64,000 nucleotides of DNA from Daejeonella oryzae DSM 19973 (GCF_000422945.1 NZ_AUHA01000002.1:744001-808000), one strand, 5' to 3'. Shown: positions 8,794 through 18,594, counted from the stretch's first letter. The notes: generated from the letters alone by a model not told the origin. Program-made: numbers and translations.

Positions 8794-9804
8794 TTATCTC
8801 AGCTGAGCCTTAACAAAATCACTTATTAAAGTTGCAATAAGCTTCCCGGTAAGCTGATCCTCCCTGCCATCTGTTAAATGAACTGCCCCTTCTGCAATAT
8901 GCAGATAGAAAAACTGGCGTAATTTAGTTTGAGTGATCATCTCCCGAACCTGTGTAACTGTAAAACCTGTTGGAGAAATAGCACTTGATAAGGCTCCGCC
9001 GATACAGTCAAGATCTACTTCTAATCCGCATATGCCTTCCGTAAAATTCATGGCATCCTGAAAAGCACGGTCGTGACTGTCATTTTCTCTGATGAAATCC
9101 TCCAAAAAATAGTAGCGTATCTGACTTTTTAAAGCGGTCATTTCATCAACTAATGACTGGGAATTATAATTTTCCTGAAGACCCAAAACTGCATATTTAT
9201 TCAAAAAATTTTCACGTAAAGCATATCTGAAACCATTTCCGCTATGTCGCCCTTCCATTATCCTGAAATCACTATGCGCATCCAGATTGATTGTGTTTAC
9301 CGGGCGATTGAATTGCCGGGATAAGGCTCTTAATATTGGATACGAATTATTATGTCCTCCCCCAATTATTATTGGAATTTTCCCGGCATTAAAAATCATT
9401 TGTAAAAGCCCGGTTACCCGGTCGTCTATTTTGCTAACCAGGTCACGCATTTGCTCCAAATCGTTTACATGATGTGGATTTAAGTCCTCTGCAGCTTTTA
9501 ACTCACCTTCAAAATCCAGATGACCTAACACAGCCATCTCTTCGCCGGTAAAGCGTTTTGTGCTTTGAATATTTACCAATGTTTTTAAAGCGGGTTCCCA
9601 GGCCGTATGTGCACCACCCAAACCAAAGTTCGCTCTAACTCCAATATCCTCGGGCAAACCCAAAAGAACAAATTTACAAGACAGGCTGGTTAAATTTTCC
9701 AGACCGGATACCAGCTGCAGCTTTTCTCCAAGTTTGGTTTCGCCTTCACGGATGGAGGTTAAGGATAGTAAGTGCTCTTTTGTATAAATATGCAATCGTT
9801 CCAT
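8794..9804 (-). CDS. hutG: Formimidoylglutamase (arginase-fold HutG)
   Basis: HutG hydrolyses N-formimidoyl-L-glutamate to glutamate and formamide, the last step of histidine breakdown. The protein is a ureohydrolase: the manganese-binding motifs GGGHNN, DAHSDFR and EVDLDC are all present, at about residues 148-153, 175-181 and 263-268. I take the ATG at 9804 (MERLHIYTKEHLL), one base after the hutI stop; an ATG at 9822 inside the end of hutI would add six residues. The pairing with hutI directly upstream supports the substrate; without it agmatinase-like roles would be possible. Confidence 0.88.
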   Translation of the reverse strand: MERLHIYTKEHLLSLTSIREGETKLGEKLQLVSGLENLTSLSCKFVLLGLPEDIGVRANFGLGGAHTAWEPALKTLVNIQSTKRFTGEEMAVLGHLDFEGELKAAEDLNPHHVNDLEQMRDLVSKIDDRVTGLLQMIFNAGKIPIIIGGGHNNSYPILRALSRQFNRPVNTINLDAHSDFRIMEGRHSGNGFRYALRENFLNKYAVLGLQENYNSQSLVDEMTALKSQIRYYFLEDFIRENDSHDRAFQDAMNFTEGICGLEVDLDCIGGALSSAISPTGFTVTQVREMITQTKLRQFFYLHIAEGAVHLTDGREDQLTGKLIATLISDFVKAQLR

Positions 9805-9805
9805 A

Positions 9806-11047
9806 TTAATAGATTTTACCATTCAGGATTACCTTGTCAATTAAATTTGAACCAAAAGCATAAGGAAGGTACTCTAATGAAGGTACAGTTTTACTTATAA
9901 AAAGGTTTGCGATCTTTCCTTTTGTGATACTTCCATATTTATCTGATAATTCCATAGCTGCAGCACCATTTATGGTTGCCGCATTAATTGCCTCTGCCGG
10001 AAGCATTTTCTGCCGCATGCAAGCTAGAGAGACTACTAGATTCATATTACCCGAAGGTGTAGAACCCGGATTGTAATCTGATGCCAAAGCGACAGCAATA
10101 TTTTTATTTATCAGCATCCGTGCATCTGCAAACGGAATTCCCAGGAATAAAGAACATGAAGGAAGAAGTGTGGCAATAGTTTCGGAGTTTGCAAGACTTT
10201 GCAAGGCTTTATCATCCATTACTTCCAAATGATCAACTGATAATGCCTGGTGATTTACAGCAACCTGAACAGCGCCCATGGATGATAATTGATTTGCATG
10301 GATTTTAGGTTTTAAACCATATTTCGCTCCGGCTTCCAGAATTTTTGCTGTTTCATCAACAGAGAAAAATCCTTGTTCACAGAAAGCATCTATATAATCC
10401 GCTAAACCTTCATCAGCCATAATAGGCAAAAGTCGGTCAATAAGAAGTTTTAAATATCCATTGTGATCATTCTTAAACTCTGACGGATAAGCATGGGCTC
10501 CTAAAAATGTAGCCTTTACAGGAATAGAGGAATTTTCTTTTAACCTGCGGATGACCCGAAGCATTTTCAGTTCACTTTCTATGGTTAAACCATAGCCACT
10601 TTTAATTTCAATGGCTCCGGTTCCCAGCTGCATTACTTCTGATAAGCGTTTCCAGGCACTCTCAAAAAGTTCATTTTCTGATGTATTTCCAAGCTTCCGG
10701 GCCGAATTTAAAATTCCGCCTCCTGCATTGGCAATCTCTTCATACGATTGTCCTTTAATCTTCATTACAAATTCCTCTTCCCGGCTGGCGGCAAAAACCA
10801 AATGAGTATGAGAATCGCACCAGGAAGGTATTACATACTTACCGGCGGCATTTATTTCCTGAAGTTCAGAACCAAATTCAGGCACAGAATCCATAGATCC
10901 CAAATCCCTTACAAGTCCGTTTTCAATGAGAAGCCATGAATTTTCAAGAACAGGGAGATTAGCCATTGCACTTCCGCGAAGAATGCGTAATTCAGGAGAA
11001 TGAACTCCCACAAGACCTTTAATATGCGATATCAGCAGTAATGACAT
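9806..11047 (-). CDS. hutI: Imidazolonepropionase HutI
   Basis: HutI hydrolyses 4-imidazolone-5-propanoate to N-formimidoylglutamate, the third step of histidine degradation. It is a metal-dependent amidohydrolase: DSHTHLVFAASREEEF near residue 70-85, a HANQLSS segment, SVDHLE and the ASDYNPGS motif are family hallmarks. I choose the ATG at 11047 (MSLLLISHIKGLV), preceded by a purine-rich GGGA; an in-frame TTG at 11068 is possible but lies almost at the end of the upstream exonuclease gene. It forms a tight pair with hutG. Confidence 0.95.
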   Translation of the reverse strand: MSLLLISHIKGLVGVHSPELRILRGSAMANLPVLENSWLLIENGLVRDLGSMDSVPEFGSELQEINAAGKYVIPSWCDSHTHLVFAASREEEFVMKIKGQSYEEIANAGGGILNSARKLGNTSENELFESAWKRLSEVMQLGTGAIEIKSGYGLTIESELKMLRVIRRLKENSSIPVKATFLGAHAYPSEFKNDHNGYLKLLIDRLLPIMADEGLADYIDAFCEQGFFSVDETAKILEAGAKYGLKPKIHANQLSSMGAVQVAVNHQALSVDHLEVMDDKALQSLANSETIATLLPSCSLFLGIPFADARMLINKNIAVALASDYNPGSTPSGNMNLVVSLACMRQKMLPAEAINAATINGAAAMELSDKYGSITKGKIANLFISKTVPSLEYLPYAFGSNLIDKVILNGKIY

Positions 11048-11075
11048 TCCCGAAGATAAGAATTGCAATTATTCT

Positions 11076-11843
11076 TTAGAATGCCAGCTCGAGTAAAACG
11101 GGACAATGATCAGAATGCCGGGCTTCGGGGAGTATTGATGCCCGTTTTAAATTATCCCGCAAACCTTCTGAAACCATATTATAATCGATACGCCATCCCA
11201 GGTTTTTACCCCTAGCTCCTGCCCTGAAACTCCACCAGGTATAATTGTGTGGTTCGGAATTAAAGTACCTGAAAGAATCAATAAATCCACTGTTAATGAA
11301 TTGCTCCATCCAATCCCGTTCGGCAGGTAAAAAGCCTGATGAATTGGCATTTGATTTTGGATTATGAATATCAATGGCCCGGTGGCAAATATTGAGGTCG
11401 CCACAAATTACCAATCTGGGATATTCAAGTTTTAACCGGTCTATATATTCCTGGAAATCATCCAAAAATTTAAATTTAAATTTCTGACGCTCCTCCCCGC
11501 TGGAGCCGGAAGGAAAGTAAGTGCTCATAACCGAGCAATGTTCAAAATCTACCCGTATTACTCTACCTTCGCGATCATAATCTTCAATTCCGCATCCATA
11601 TTCAACGTGTTTCGGCGTATGCTTTGTAAAAATGGCCGTACCGCTGTAGCCTTTTTTAACGGCAGGGTTCCAGTAATGCTGATAGCCCATTTGCTCGAGC
11701 AGCAAAATATCAACAAGCTGATCCGGTGTACATTTTATTTCCTGTAAACAAATCACGTCCGCATCGGTAGCTTGCAGCCACCCCAGCCAATTTTTACTGA
11801 TGGCAGAGCGGATTCCGTTTACATTGTAGGTGATAACTTTCAT
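11076..11843 (-). CDS. xth: Exodeoxyribonuclease III (AP endonuclease)
   Basis: A 255-residue member of the ExoIII/APE1 family, which cleaves DNA at abasic sites and removes 3' blocking groups in base excision repair. Catalytic motifs in order are YNVNGIRSA at the N-terminus, CLQEIK near 32-37, GDLNICH near 148, and SDHCPVLLEL at the end. It lies 28 bases upstream of hutI on the same strand, so it may share a transcript with hutI and hutG although the functions are unrelated. Confidence 0.94.
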   Translation of the reverse strand: MKVITYNVNGIRSAISKNWLGWLQATDADVICLQEIKCTPDQLVDILLLEQMGYQHYWNPAVKKGYSGTAIFTKHTPKHVEYGCGIEDYDREGRVIRVDFEHCSVMSTYFPSGSSGEERQKFKFKFLDDFQEYIDRLKLEYPRLVICGDLNICHRAIDIHNPKSNANSSGFLPAERDWMEQFINSGFIDSFRYFNSEPHNYTWWSFRAGARGKNLGWRIDYNMVSEGLRDNLKRASILPEARHSDHCPVLLELAF

Positions 11844-11895
11844 TAATATTGTCTAGAAACTTAGCGGATAAAAAAGCGTTTGATCCATATTGACT

Positions 11896-13380
11896 TTAGT
11901 TTAAATCTTTCAATGCTGCTATCGCATTTTCATTTTTGGGATTTAACTGAACGGACTTCTCATAATTCTTGATTGCCAGCGCTTTATCGCCCATAGTAGC
12001 GTACGTTTCACCAAGACTATCGAATGCATTTGCACTTTGAGGATAAAGTGCAACGTTCAACTTAAATATTTCCAAAGCGTCAGCAACTCTGTTTTGCTTA
12101 AGTAGTGTATATCCCCAGTTATTTATTTCGTTTTCATTAAGCTTAAAAGTTGGAGTAGTTTTTCTAATCTTCTTTACCCGGCTGATAGCGTTTTTGTATC
12201 CTAATTTGTCGAGTTCGATCTTCAATAGTTTTACAGATGGTGAAAGTCCAAATCCGTTCGCTTCCTTCATATCCGGAATATAAAACCCGGCAAGTTCATC
12301 AACAAAAGACTCAGGCTGTGCTCCCATCAAATTGGTCAGCACAATAATAGAAAGGTTATCGTCCGGATAAACAAAAACAGCCGAACGGTTGCCACCAACA
12401 GCCGCCGCAGCAGGATGTTCTTCCCTGGCAACAATTGGCCAGCCTACAGCGTAGCCGTTCAAGAAACCGCTAAACCCACCTAATCTACCACCGATTAAAC
12501 GGGCAGGCGTCCACAAAGCAGCCAGACTTTGGTCTTCTTTTAGAAGCTGTTTGTTTTGCAACGCGATTGTCCAATTTGCCAATTCTTTGGCAGTTGAGCT
12601 CATGCCAGCCGCAGTTTGTAGGGATGGCGGCAACCAGAAATACATGTTCGTGTGTTTACCTTTCGTAAACCGATATTCCCGGGCACCGTTTGCTGTCACA
12701 TCTCTGGAACCACCAAAACCGGCCTTTGCCGTTGTGGTCATCCCCACCTTTTGCAACTGCTCTTTGATAATTAATTCTGTAAAGGGCATACCGCTTAGCT
12801 TATCGATAACACGGCCCAGCACTAAATAATTGGTTTGGTTGTAGCTGAATCTTTCGCCAGGCTTAAAATCGTTAGGCAGTGTTTGAACTTTCTTCCAGGA
12901 TGCTTCTTCGCCTTTTTCTATCAGGTCAGTTTCCTCATCTACAATATCAGGAATTCCGGAAGTATGTGATAACAATTGCTGGATGGTCACGCTTCTCCAT
13001 ACCTCCGGCAAATCATCCAAATAGGTAGAAACAGGTAATGACAAGTTTAATTTACCAGCTTCAACCAATTGCATAATAGCAACTCCGGTAAAAGCTTTGG
13101 TAATGGAATTAATGACAAAAACAGTATTCTCCGTTACCGGAACTGAATCCTGAAGATTAGCTACTCCATAATTGCCCAATTTTACAATTTCACCGTTTTT
13201 AACAATGGCTATTTGCATTCCCGGAATATTTCGCTGTTGCATTTTGGTTATAAGAAATGCATCAATGTCATCCGTTTGCGAGTAACTGGAACAGGAAAGC
13301 AAAATTCCACCGGTGGCAAATACCAGTTTTCTAAACCAGTTTGTCCTGGTTGAAATTCGCCCTGCGAGATTTATGTTCAT
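11896..13380 (-). CDS. Exported serine hydrolase of the beta-lactamase (class C) family with C-terminal TPR
   Basis: A 494-residue exported protein. An N-terminal hydrophobic segment ending near LLSCSSYSQ could be a lipoprotein signal. The beta-lactamase/PBP-like domain (about 38-360) has the nucleophile motif S92-I-T-K95 and a Y180 motif (YNQTNY, where the usual YSN is YNQ). The C-terminal 70 residues, with LKLNVALYPQSANAF and NYEKSVQLNPKN, form two tetratricopeptide repeats. Such proteins are usually esterases or peptidases acting on cell-wall or D-amino peptides rather than true antibiotic lactamases. The substrate is unknown. Confidence 0.85.
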   Translation of the reverse strand: MNINLAGRISTRTNWFRKLVFATGGILLSCSSYSQTDDIDAFLITKMQQRNIPGMQIAIVKNGEIVKLGNYGVANLQDSVPVTENTVFVINSITKAFTGVAIMQLVEAGKLNLSLPVSTYLDDLPEVWRSVTIQQLLSHTSGIPDIVDEETDLIEKGEEASWKKVQTLPNDFKPGERFSYNQTNYLVLGRVIDKLSGMPFTELIIKEQLQKVGMTTTAKAGFGGSRDVTANGAREYRFTKGKHTNMYFWLPPSLQTAAGMSSTAKELANWTIALQNKQLLKEDQSLAALWTPARLIGGRLGGFSGFLNGYAVGWPIVAREEHPAAAAVGGNRSAVFVYPDDNLSIIVLTNLMGAQPESFVDELAGFYIPDMKEANGFGLSPSVKLLKIELDKLGYKNAISRVKKIRKTTPTFKLNENEINNWGYTLLKQNRVADALEIFKLNVALYPQSANAFDSLGETYATMGDKALAIKNYEKSVQLNPKNENAIAALKDLN

Positions 13381-13431
13381 GGTGTTACAGGTTGATTTTT
13401 TAGGTAATTTATTGATTAGTTAATTTGGTGA

Positions 13432-14136
13432 TTATAAGGTATTGTTTTTAAGGCCCAGAGATTTTTCGAGCTTTCGTGCTTCACGCTTTTTTAAAACGGT
13501 GATTTCCATTTTAATATCCTCTAAGGGACGATCACCCGGAGCCGTCTTTACGGATGCAATAGAATCCACAAGCTCAATTCCTTTTACAACTTCACCATAA
13601 ACGGTATAATTCTGATCCAAATGCGGTGTACCACCGAGAGACTTATATACTTCTCTTTGTACTTCCGGAATTTGCCGACCCTGCATCCTGTTTTTTTGAA
13701 TCTGGTCAAGAGTTTCGTCAGTCCATTTTTTACCCTGCACAATATAAAACTGACTTGCGCTGGATGCTTTTTCCGGATTGTTATCGCGGGCAGCAGCCAA
13801 TACCCCTTTTTTATGAAATAAGTTCTCTCTAAATTCTGCGTCTACGCGATAACCTAAATCGCCCTCGCCCAAAGCCTGGCCACGCTTAGCGGTTTTAGAA
13901 TCCGGGTCGCCGCCCTGAATCATAAATTCTTTAATTACGCGATGAAAAAGAGTTCCGTTATAAAACCCTTCTTTGGCCAGCTTCAAAAAATTATCGCGAT
14001 GAAGCGGGGTTTGATTGTAGAGCATAATAATACATTCTCCCTTATTGGTTTGGACACGTACATACTGATGCGCAGGCTTTGCGGCAAATGCGCCGATGGA
14101 AATAAATAACAGGAATAAGGTTATGATTCTTTTCAT
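13432..14136 (-). CDS. Exported cyclophilin-type peptidyl-prolyl isomerase
   Basis: The 234-residue protein has a signal peptide (about 1-18, ending GAFAAK) and a cyclophilin domain with the active-site segment FHRVIKEFMIQGGDP near residues 63-77 and the SQFYI motif near 128. It should catalyse proline isomerisation during folding of exported proteins. An insertion of about 45 residues around KWTDETLDQIQKNRM separates the SQFYI core from the YTVYGEVVKG strand, as seen in other Bacteroidota cyclophilins. It has its own spacing from neighbours (51 and 66 bases). Confidence 0.93.
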   Translation of the reverse strand: MKRIITLFLLFISIGAFAAKPAHQYVRVQTNKGECIIMLYNQTPLHRDNFLKLAKEGFYNGTLFHRVIKEFMIQGGDPDSKTAKRGQALGEGDLGYRVDAEFRENLFHKKGVLAAARDNNPEKASSASQFYIVQGKKWTDETLDQIQKNRMQGRQIPEVQREVYKSLGGTPHLDQNYTVYGEVVKGIELVDSIASVKTAPGDRPLEDIKMEITVLKKREARKLEKSLGLKNNTL

Positions 14137-14202
14137 GAAACAAAATTGATTTAGTTCGAAAATATACTATTTTTTCTCAGACAAGGAGAAATGAGAGAAG
14201 AA

Positions 14203-14541
14203 TTACAAATTATCAAAATAGGTAACCATTAAGGATTTCATGACCATTTCCTGTTCAAGCATGGTATAGGCGGGAATGGGTTTTATTAATTTCCAGTGCG
14301 GCCAGCCATCCTGATCAAGTCCTTCCAGCTCGTAAAAACCCAGTTCACTGAATAAGCGGCAATTGGCAATATGCATCAGCTCTTCTTTCTGGCGCTTGCT
14401 GAATTTCCTTGGCCCCTGGCCCAGTTCCTGAACCCCGATAAGAAAAAGCATTACTTTTAAATCAGGTGCTTCGTTATCAAAATCTTTTGCAATTCTTTGC
14501 TGCAATTCTTTCCATTTCTGATTTATTTCTGCTGGAGTCAT
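14203..14541 (-). CDS. Conserved hypothetical protein, 112 residues
   Basis: I do not recognise a named family. The protein is cytosolic by sequence, with no signal or membrane segment, acidic at the N-terminus, and contains a helical region (MTPAEINQKWKELQQRI) and a Trp-rich stretch DGWPHWKLIKPIP near 78-90. The coding nature is supported by the ATG directly after a TACATTTG box and by codon usage like its neighbours. It may be a lineage-restricted protein of Bacteroidota. Confidence 0.7.
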   Translation of the reverse strand: MTPAEINQKWKELQQRIAKDFDNEAPDLKVMLFLIGVQELGQGPRKFSKRQKEELMHIANCRLFSELGFYELEGLDQDGWPHWKLIKPIPAYTMLEQEMVMKSLMVTYFDNL

Positions 14542-14545
14542 GGCG

Positions 14546-14553
14546 CAAATGTA
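14546..14553 (-). promoter_or_regulatory. Putative -7 box four bases before a start codon
   Basis: Read on the minus strand, TACATTTG fits TAnnTTTG and is followed by CGCC and the ATG of the 112-residue protein. The arrangement copies that of lpxD (TAAATTTG, CCGC, ATG). No convincing TTTG lies at the -33 distance. Confidence 0.35.
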
Positions 14554-14597
14554 AAAAAAGCAATGCTGGGAATTTTACAAGATTTTAAATGGCCAAT

Positions 14598-15467
14598 TTA
14601 CTCTGCAGCTTGTGGAAGACTCCATAATTGCTGCTTTACATTCCATGTATTTTCATTCGTTATAAAAACCTGGCCCTGAGGGCCAAAACAAACTGCCTCT
14701 ACCTGACTGGTTTCATTCACCTTGCCCAGGCTAAACGAATCAACAGAATCAGCAAAAAATAACTGGTCAGAAAAGCCACGAATTTCCCAGAACAATCTGT
14801 CGCCCATTCCTAAATATCCAACCATGACCAATCGCTCGTTTAAAGAATCTATTGCTGCCCCGGTAACCTGGCCATTACTTTTAAATTTTTCGATATAAAG
14901 AGCTGTTTTCTTGCCCGGTTCTGGCGAAATTGTAAAATGATGAGTTTCAAAAAAGTCTTTTGTAAAAATATGCAATAACCCATTGTACGCTATTAATGCT
15001 TCGGCATTGAATTTAACATTCTTGCCATCCATTTCAGGATATTCAAAACGAATGATATCGCAATTTACTGAGCCGCCAGTTTTTGCTTTAGCTATCTCCG
15101 CTTTCTTGATGCGATATATTTGTTTTTCCGTTCGTTTAAACTCGTTATCACCTATATCCGCAATGTAAATATAGTTTTGATCTTGTGTCAGCTCTTCCCA
15201 GTCTACGTTTTCAGAATTGCTAACCTTGATTTCTGCAATTACAGAGCCATCCTGCGGATCAAGGCGATAAAGCATATTTGAATTTCCACTGTCATTAATG
15301 GTCCAGAAAGAATCATTGAAATAAATAAGTCCTGAAGTTTCTATCACTTTATTATCCAGTGTAGTTACTGACTTTGCTTTTATAAAGGGTAAATCGCCTA
15401 ATGAATTAGTATAAAACCAATTGACACTGCTAAAAAGAAATAGAATTATTGAAAAAAGCATTTGCAT
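14598..15467 (-). CDS. Exported beta-propeller-like protein of unknown function
   Basis: About 289 residues from the ATG at 15467, beginning with a hydrophobic signal (MQMLFSIILFLFSSVNWF). The body has repeated strand-rich segments such as ETSGLIYFNDSFWTINDSG, LYRLDPQDGSVIAEI and NYIYIADIGDNE, which look like blades of a propeller similar to SdiA-regulated or NHL-type proteins. An in-frame ATG at 15494 would place nine residues before the signal and is less likely. No catalytic motif is apparent. It diverges from the oxidoreductase gene. Confidence 0.65.
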   Translation of the reverse strand: MQMLFSIILFLFSSVNWFYTNSLGDLPFIKAKSVTTLDNKVIETSGLIYFNDSFWTINDSGNSNMLYRLDPQDGSVIAEIKVSNSENVDWEELTQDQNYIYIADIGDNEFKRTEKQIYRIKKAEIAKAKTGGSVNCDIIRFEYPEMDGKNVKFNAEALIAYNGLLHIFTKDFFETHHFTISPEPGKKTALYIEKFKSNGQVTGAAIDSLNERLVMVGYLGMGDRLFWEIRGFSDQLFFADSVDSFSLGKVNETSQVEAVCFGPQGQVFITNENTWNVKQQLWSLPQAAE

Positions 15468-15491
15468 TATGGATGTTTCTATAGGAAACGG

Positions 15492-15499
15492 CAAATATA
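15492..15499 (-). promoter_or_regulatory. Putative -7 box for the propeller protein gene
   Basis: On the minus strand TATATTTG fits TAnnTTTG and lies 24 bases before the chosen ATG at 15467. Together with the plus-strand box at 15537-15544 it makes a compact divergent promoter region of about 80 bases. Confidence 0.35.
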
Positions 15500-15536
15500 A
15501 TCTTTGGGTATTTTTATTATAAGATTTAATAGAATC

Positions 15537-15544
15537 TATATTTG
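15537..15544 (+). promoter_or_regulatory. Putative -7 box abutting the oxidoreductase start
   Basis: TATATTTG lies three bases before the ATG at 15548. A TTTA at 15513-15516 is 20 bases upstream and could serve as a weak -33 element. If used, the transcript would be leaderless or would start inside the first codons. Confidence 0.35.
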
Positions 15545-15547
15545 ATT

Positions 15548-16570
15548 ATGCAAAAAGAAATTACAACCGGACTGATGGCTTATGGAATGTCTGGCAAAGT
15601 ATTCCACGCTCCTTTTCTGGATCAGCATCCGGGGTTTAAATTTTCAGGTGTTTTAGAACGCAATAAAAAATCAGCGCAGAAAGATTATCCCTATATCCGC
15701 AGTTTTGATCATTCAGAAGATTTATTGACTAACAGTGATATCGAATTAATCGTTGTAAACACTCCAAATAACACCCATTTTGAATTTGCAAAACAAGCCT
15801 TGCTGGCAGGCAAGCATGTTTTGATTGAAAAGCCGGCCGCTACTTCGATTATTGAAGTGAAAGAATTGTTTGATTTGGGAAGAAGTGTAGGCAAAAAGGT
15901 AATGATCTACCAAAACAGGCGCTGGTCGAGCGATTTTTTAGCTACCAAAGAAGTTCTGGAAAGCGGAAAATTAGGCCAAATCATTGAAATTCATCTACGC
16001 TTCGACCGCTTCCGTAATTTTATCGGACCAAAAGCATTTAAGGAAAATCCGGTTCCCGGAAGCGGAATTTTATACGATCTGGGCGCTCACCTTTTGGATC
16101 AGGCAATCAGCCTGTACGGCAAACCTCTTTCGGCACGTAAAACCTTGGGCAAATATCGTCCGGGTTCTCAAGTTGACGACTACGCTCATTTGCATTTAAA
16201 ATATCCCAACCAGCTGAATGTTTTTATCACTCTGAGTATGCTGGTCGCCGATCCGCAACCCGGAATAATGATCCACGGAACGAAAGGCTCTTTTATTAAA
16301 TCTTTTTGCGATACGCAGGAAGATCAGCTGATTTCAGGAATGAAACCCGGCGATGCAGGCTTTGGCGAAGAACTGCCAGGCAAAGAAGGTCATTTAACCA
16401 TCGTAAATGAGAATGGTGAAAAAGAACACGTGCTGGTACCTTCCACTCGGGGCCGGTACATGGATCTTTTTGAGGATGTTTTCCAATGCATCCGGAATGA
16501 TAAAGATTTCCCGGTGAAGGAAGAAGATATTCTGGCACAATTGGAAATTCTTGAGCAGAAAGCAGACTAA
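15548..16570 (+). CDS. Gfo/Idh/MocA family oxidoreductase
   Basis: About 340 residues with an N-terminal Rossmann fold (GLMAYGMSGKVFHAPFL, a GxGxxG variant) and the family's EKPAA motif near residue 96-100, followed by the C-terminal substrate domain with a GAHLLDQAI segment. These NAD(P)-dependent enzymes act on sugars, inositols or bile pigments. The KVFHAPF form is typical of the YdgJ/YhhX branch. The substrate cannot be read from the context. ATG at 15548 is preferred over the TTG at 15542. Confidence 0.92.
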   Translation: MQKEITTGLMAYGMSGKVFHAPFLDQHPGFKFSGVLERNKKSAQKDYPYIRSFDHSEDLLTNSDIELIVVNTPNNTHFEFAKQALLAGKHVLIEKPAATSIIEVKELFDLGRSVGKKVMIYQNRRWSSDFLATKEVLESGKLGQIIEIHLRFDRFRNFIGPKAFKENPVPGSGILYDLGAHLLDQAISLYGKPLSARKTLGKYRPGSQVDDYAHLHLKYPNQLNVFITLSMLVADPQPGIMIHGTKGSFIKSFCDTQEDQLISGMKPGDAGFGEELPGKEGHLTIVNENGEKEHVLVPSTRGRYMDLFEDVFQCIRNDKDFPVKEEDILAQLEILEQKAD

Positions 16571-16619
16571 ACTACTTCTTCAGGAATTTAGCTTTAGATA
16601 TTTTTCCTATTCTATTGAC

Positions 16620-16818
16620 TGAAAAATCAATAAAATAACCTCAGGTTATCGCAGCAAAAAGTTGGTATATTTAAAAGATATCAAAGGTTTTCTCTATGGC
16701 AATAATATACCTATCGCTCAAATAAAAGAAGAGGCAATACAAGCCAAAATAGTTGCTGATGATGCCTCCAAAAAAATCAAACAGGCGAGATCAAAGATTT
16801 ATACTAAACTGAATTAAT
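16620..16818 (+). pseudogene. Possible gene remnant or small ORF without ATG
   Basis: In the 284-base gap between the oxidoreductase and hutU, one frame stays open from the stop at 16620-16622 to a TAA near 16816-16818, about 64 codons. The encoded segment (GFLYGNNIPIAQIKEEAIQAK onwards, shown here in part as FLYGNNIPIAQIKEEA) reads like a real helical protein tail rich in Ala, Lys and Ile, but there is no ATG; the only start is TTG at 16662. It may be the 3' end of a lost gene. A 15-base palindrome, ATAACCT-C-AGGTTAT, lies inside at 16635-16649. Confidence 0.3.
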
Positions 16819-16854
16819 CATGATGATTGGGGATAAACAGGATGGCTAATCCTG

Positions 16855-18531
16855 CTATTTTAACCTTTCTTTAAGATCTAATTTATACTTTCTTGCTGTA
16901 TCTAGTGCAATATCATATCCTGCATCCGCATGACGGATTACACCCATTGCCGGATCATTATGTAAAACCCGTTTAATCCTGCGCTCAGCATCCGCCGTTC
17001 CGTCGGCTACGATAACCATCCCGGCATGAATAGAATAACCAATTCCTACGCCGCCGCCATGATGCAGCGAAACCCAGCTTGCACCACCGGCAGTATTAAT
17101 CATGGCATTCAGAACCGGCCAGTCGGCAACAGCATCCGAGCCATCTTTCATAGCTTCGGTTTCGCGGTTCGGGGAAGCTACTGAACCCGTGTCTAAATGG
17201 TCGCGACCGATCACAATCGGAGCTTTAACTTTACCCTCTGCTACCAGTTTATTAAAAGCAAGCCCGGCAATTTCGCGTTCACCCAGGCCCAGCCAGCAAA
17301 TACGGGCAGGCAACCCCTGAAAAGCAATGCGTTCCTGCGCCATTTTTATCCAGCGTTTTAATCCTTCGTTTTCCGGAAATAATTCCAGAATCAGTTTATC
17401 GGTTTCGTAAATGTCCTGCGGATCGCCACTTAATGCCGCCCAGCGGAAAGGACCTTTTCCTTCACAAAACAACGGACGGATGTAAGCCGGTACAAATCCG
17501 GGGAAATCAAACGCATTTTTTACACCGGCTTCTAAAGCACGGCCCCGGATATTGTTTCCGTAATCAAAAGTAATGGCTCCACGCTTCTGCAGCTCCAGCA
17601 TCTGCCGAACATGCTTGGCCATGGTGTTATAAGACCGTTTTACATATTCTTCGGGATTTTGCTCACGCAACAGTTTTGCCTGCTCCACACTTAAACCTTC
17701 CGGAAAATAACCGATCAGCGGGTCGTGTGCCGATGTCTGATCCGTTAAAGTATCCGGAATTATATTCCTGTCAATCAATCGCTGCAGCAGTTCAACTGCG
17801 TTACAAACCACTCCGATGGATAATGCCTTCCCTGCTTTTTTATATTCCAGGGCACGGTCAATAGCGGCATCAATATCCAGTTCAATTTCATCAATGTAAC
17901 GGGTCTCAAGTCTTTTGTGAATGCGCCACTCTTCTACTTCCGCCGCAAGGCAAACTCCTTCGTTCATGGTAATGGCGAGCGGTTGAGCGCCGCCCATACC
18001 GCCCAATCCCGCCGTTACAGAAAGTGTTCCTTTTAAAGAACCGCCAAAATGCTGACGGGCTAGTTCGCCGAATGTTTCATATGTTCCCTGCACAATTCCC
18101 TGCGAACCGATATAGATCCAGGATCCGGCAGTCATTTGCCCGTACATCATCAGTCCCTTATCTTCCAGATCATCAAAATGCTGCTGAGTTGCCCATTTGG
18201 GAACCAGCTGCGAGTTTGAAATCAAAACTCTTGGAGCATCTTTATGGGTTGGCAAAATCCCAACAGGTTTACCAGATTGAATGAGCAATGTTTCATCGTC
18301 TTCCAGATCCTTTAATGCTTTAATAATTAATTCAAGAGATTCAATATTTCGGGCGGCTTTACCGCGACCACCATATACAATCAGCTCTTCAGGTCGTTCA
18401 GCAACATCCGGATCGAGATTATTAAGCAGCATGCGCAAAGCTGCTTCCTGAATCCATCCTTTACAATTTAATTCAGTTCCGGTAGGTGTATTTTTTTTGC
18501 TAAGATCTATAGAGGATTGTAGGGTGGTCAT
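16855..18531 (-). CDS. hutU: Urocanate hydratase HutU
   Basis: HutU converts urocanate to imidazolonepropionate using tightly bound NAD, the second step of histidine degradation. About 558 residues from the ATG at 18531 ([13 protein letters not shown]), the usual family length. Clear signatures are [10 protein letters not shown], the NAD site region [18 protein letters not shown] near 170-187, and the C-terminal [18 protein letters not shown]. An upstream in-frame ATG at 18570 would add 13 residues of poor similarity. It is separated from hutG/hutI by about 6 kb of unrelated genes. Confidence 0.97.
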   Translation of the reverse strand: MTTLQSSIDLSKKNTPTGTELNCKGWIQEAALRMLLNNLDPDVAERPEELIVYGGRGKAARNIESLELIIKALKDLEDDETLLIQSGKPVGILPTHKDAPRVLISNSQLVPKWATQQHFDDLEDKGLMMYGQMTAGSWIYIGSQGIVQGTYETFGELARQHFGGSLKGTLSVTAGLGGMGGAQPLAITMNEGVCLAAEVEEWRIHKRLETRYIDEIELDIDAAIDRALEYKKAGKALSIGVVCNAVELLQRLIDRNIIPDTLTDQTSAHDPLIGYFPEGLSVEQAKLLREQNPEEYVKRSYNTMAKHVRQMLELQKRGAITFDYGNNIRGRALEAGVKNAFDFPGFVPAYIRPLFCEGKGPFRWAALSGDPQDIYETDKLILELFPENEGLKRWIKMAQERIAFQGLPARICWLGLGEREIAGLAFNKLVAEGKVKAPIVIGRDHLDTGSVASPNRETEAMKDGSDAVADWPVLNAMINTAGGASWVSLHHGGGVGIGYSIHAGMVIVADGTADAERRIKRVLHNDPAMGVIRHADAGYDIALDTARKYKLDLKERLK

Positions 18532-18557
18532 GATCGGTATTGGTTTTGTTACGATAT

Positions 18558-18565
18558 CAAAATTA
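18558..18565 (-). promoter_or_regulatory. Putative -7 box for hutU
   Basis: On the minus strand TAATTTTG fits TAnnTTTG and lies 26 bases before the hutU ATG. A -33 TTTG is not clear. It pairs with a plus-strand box at 18595-18602 in a divergent intergenic region. Confidence 0.35.
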
Positions 18566-18594
18566 ATCAATTTACTAAATCAGTTCTCTTTGTA

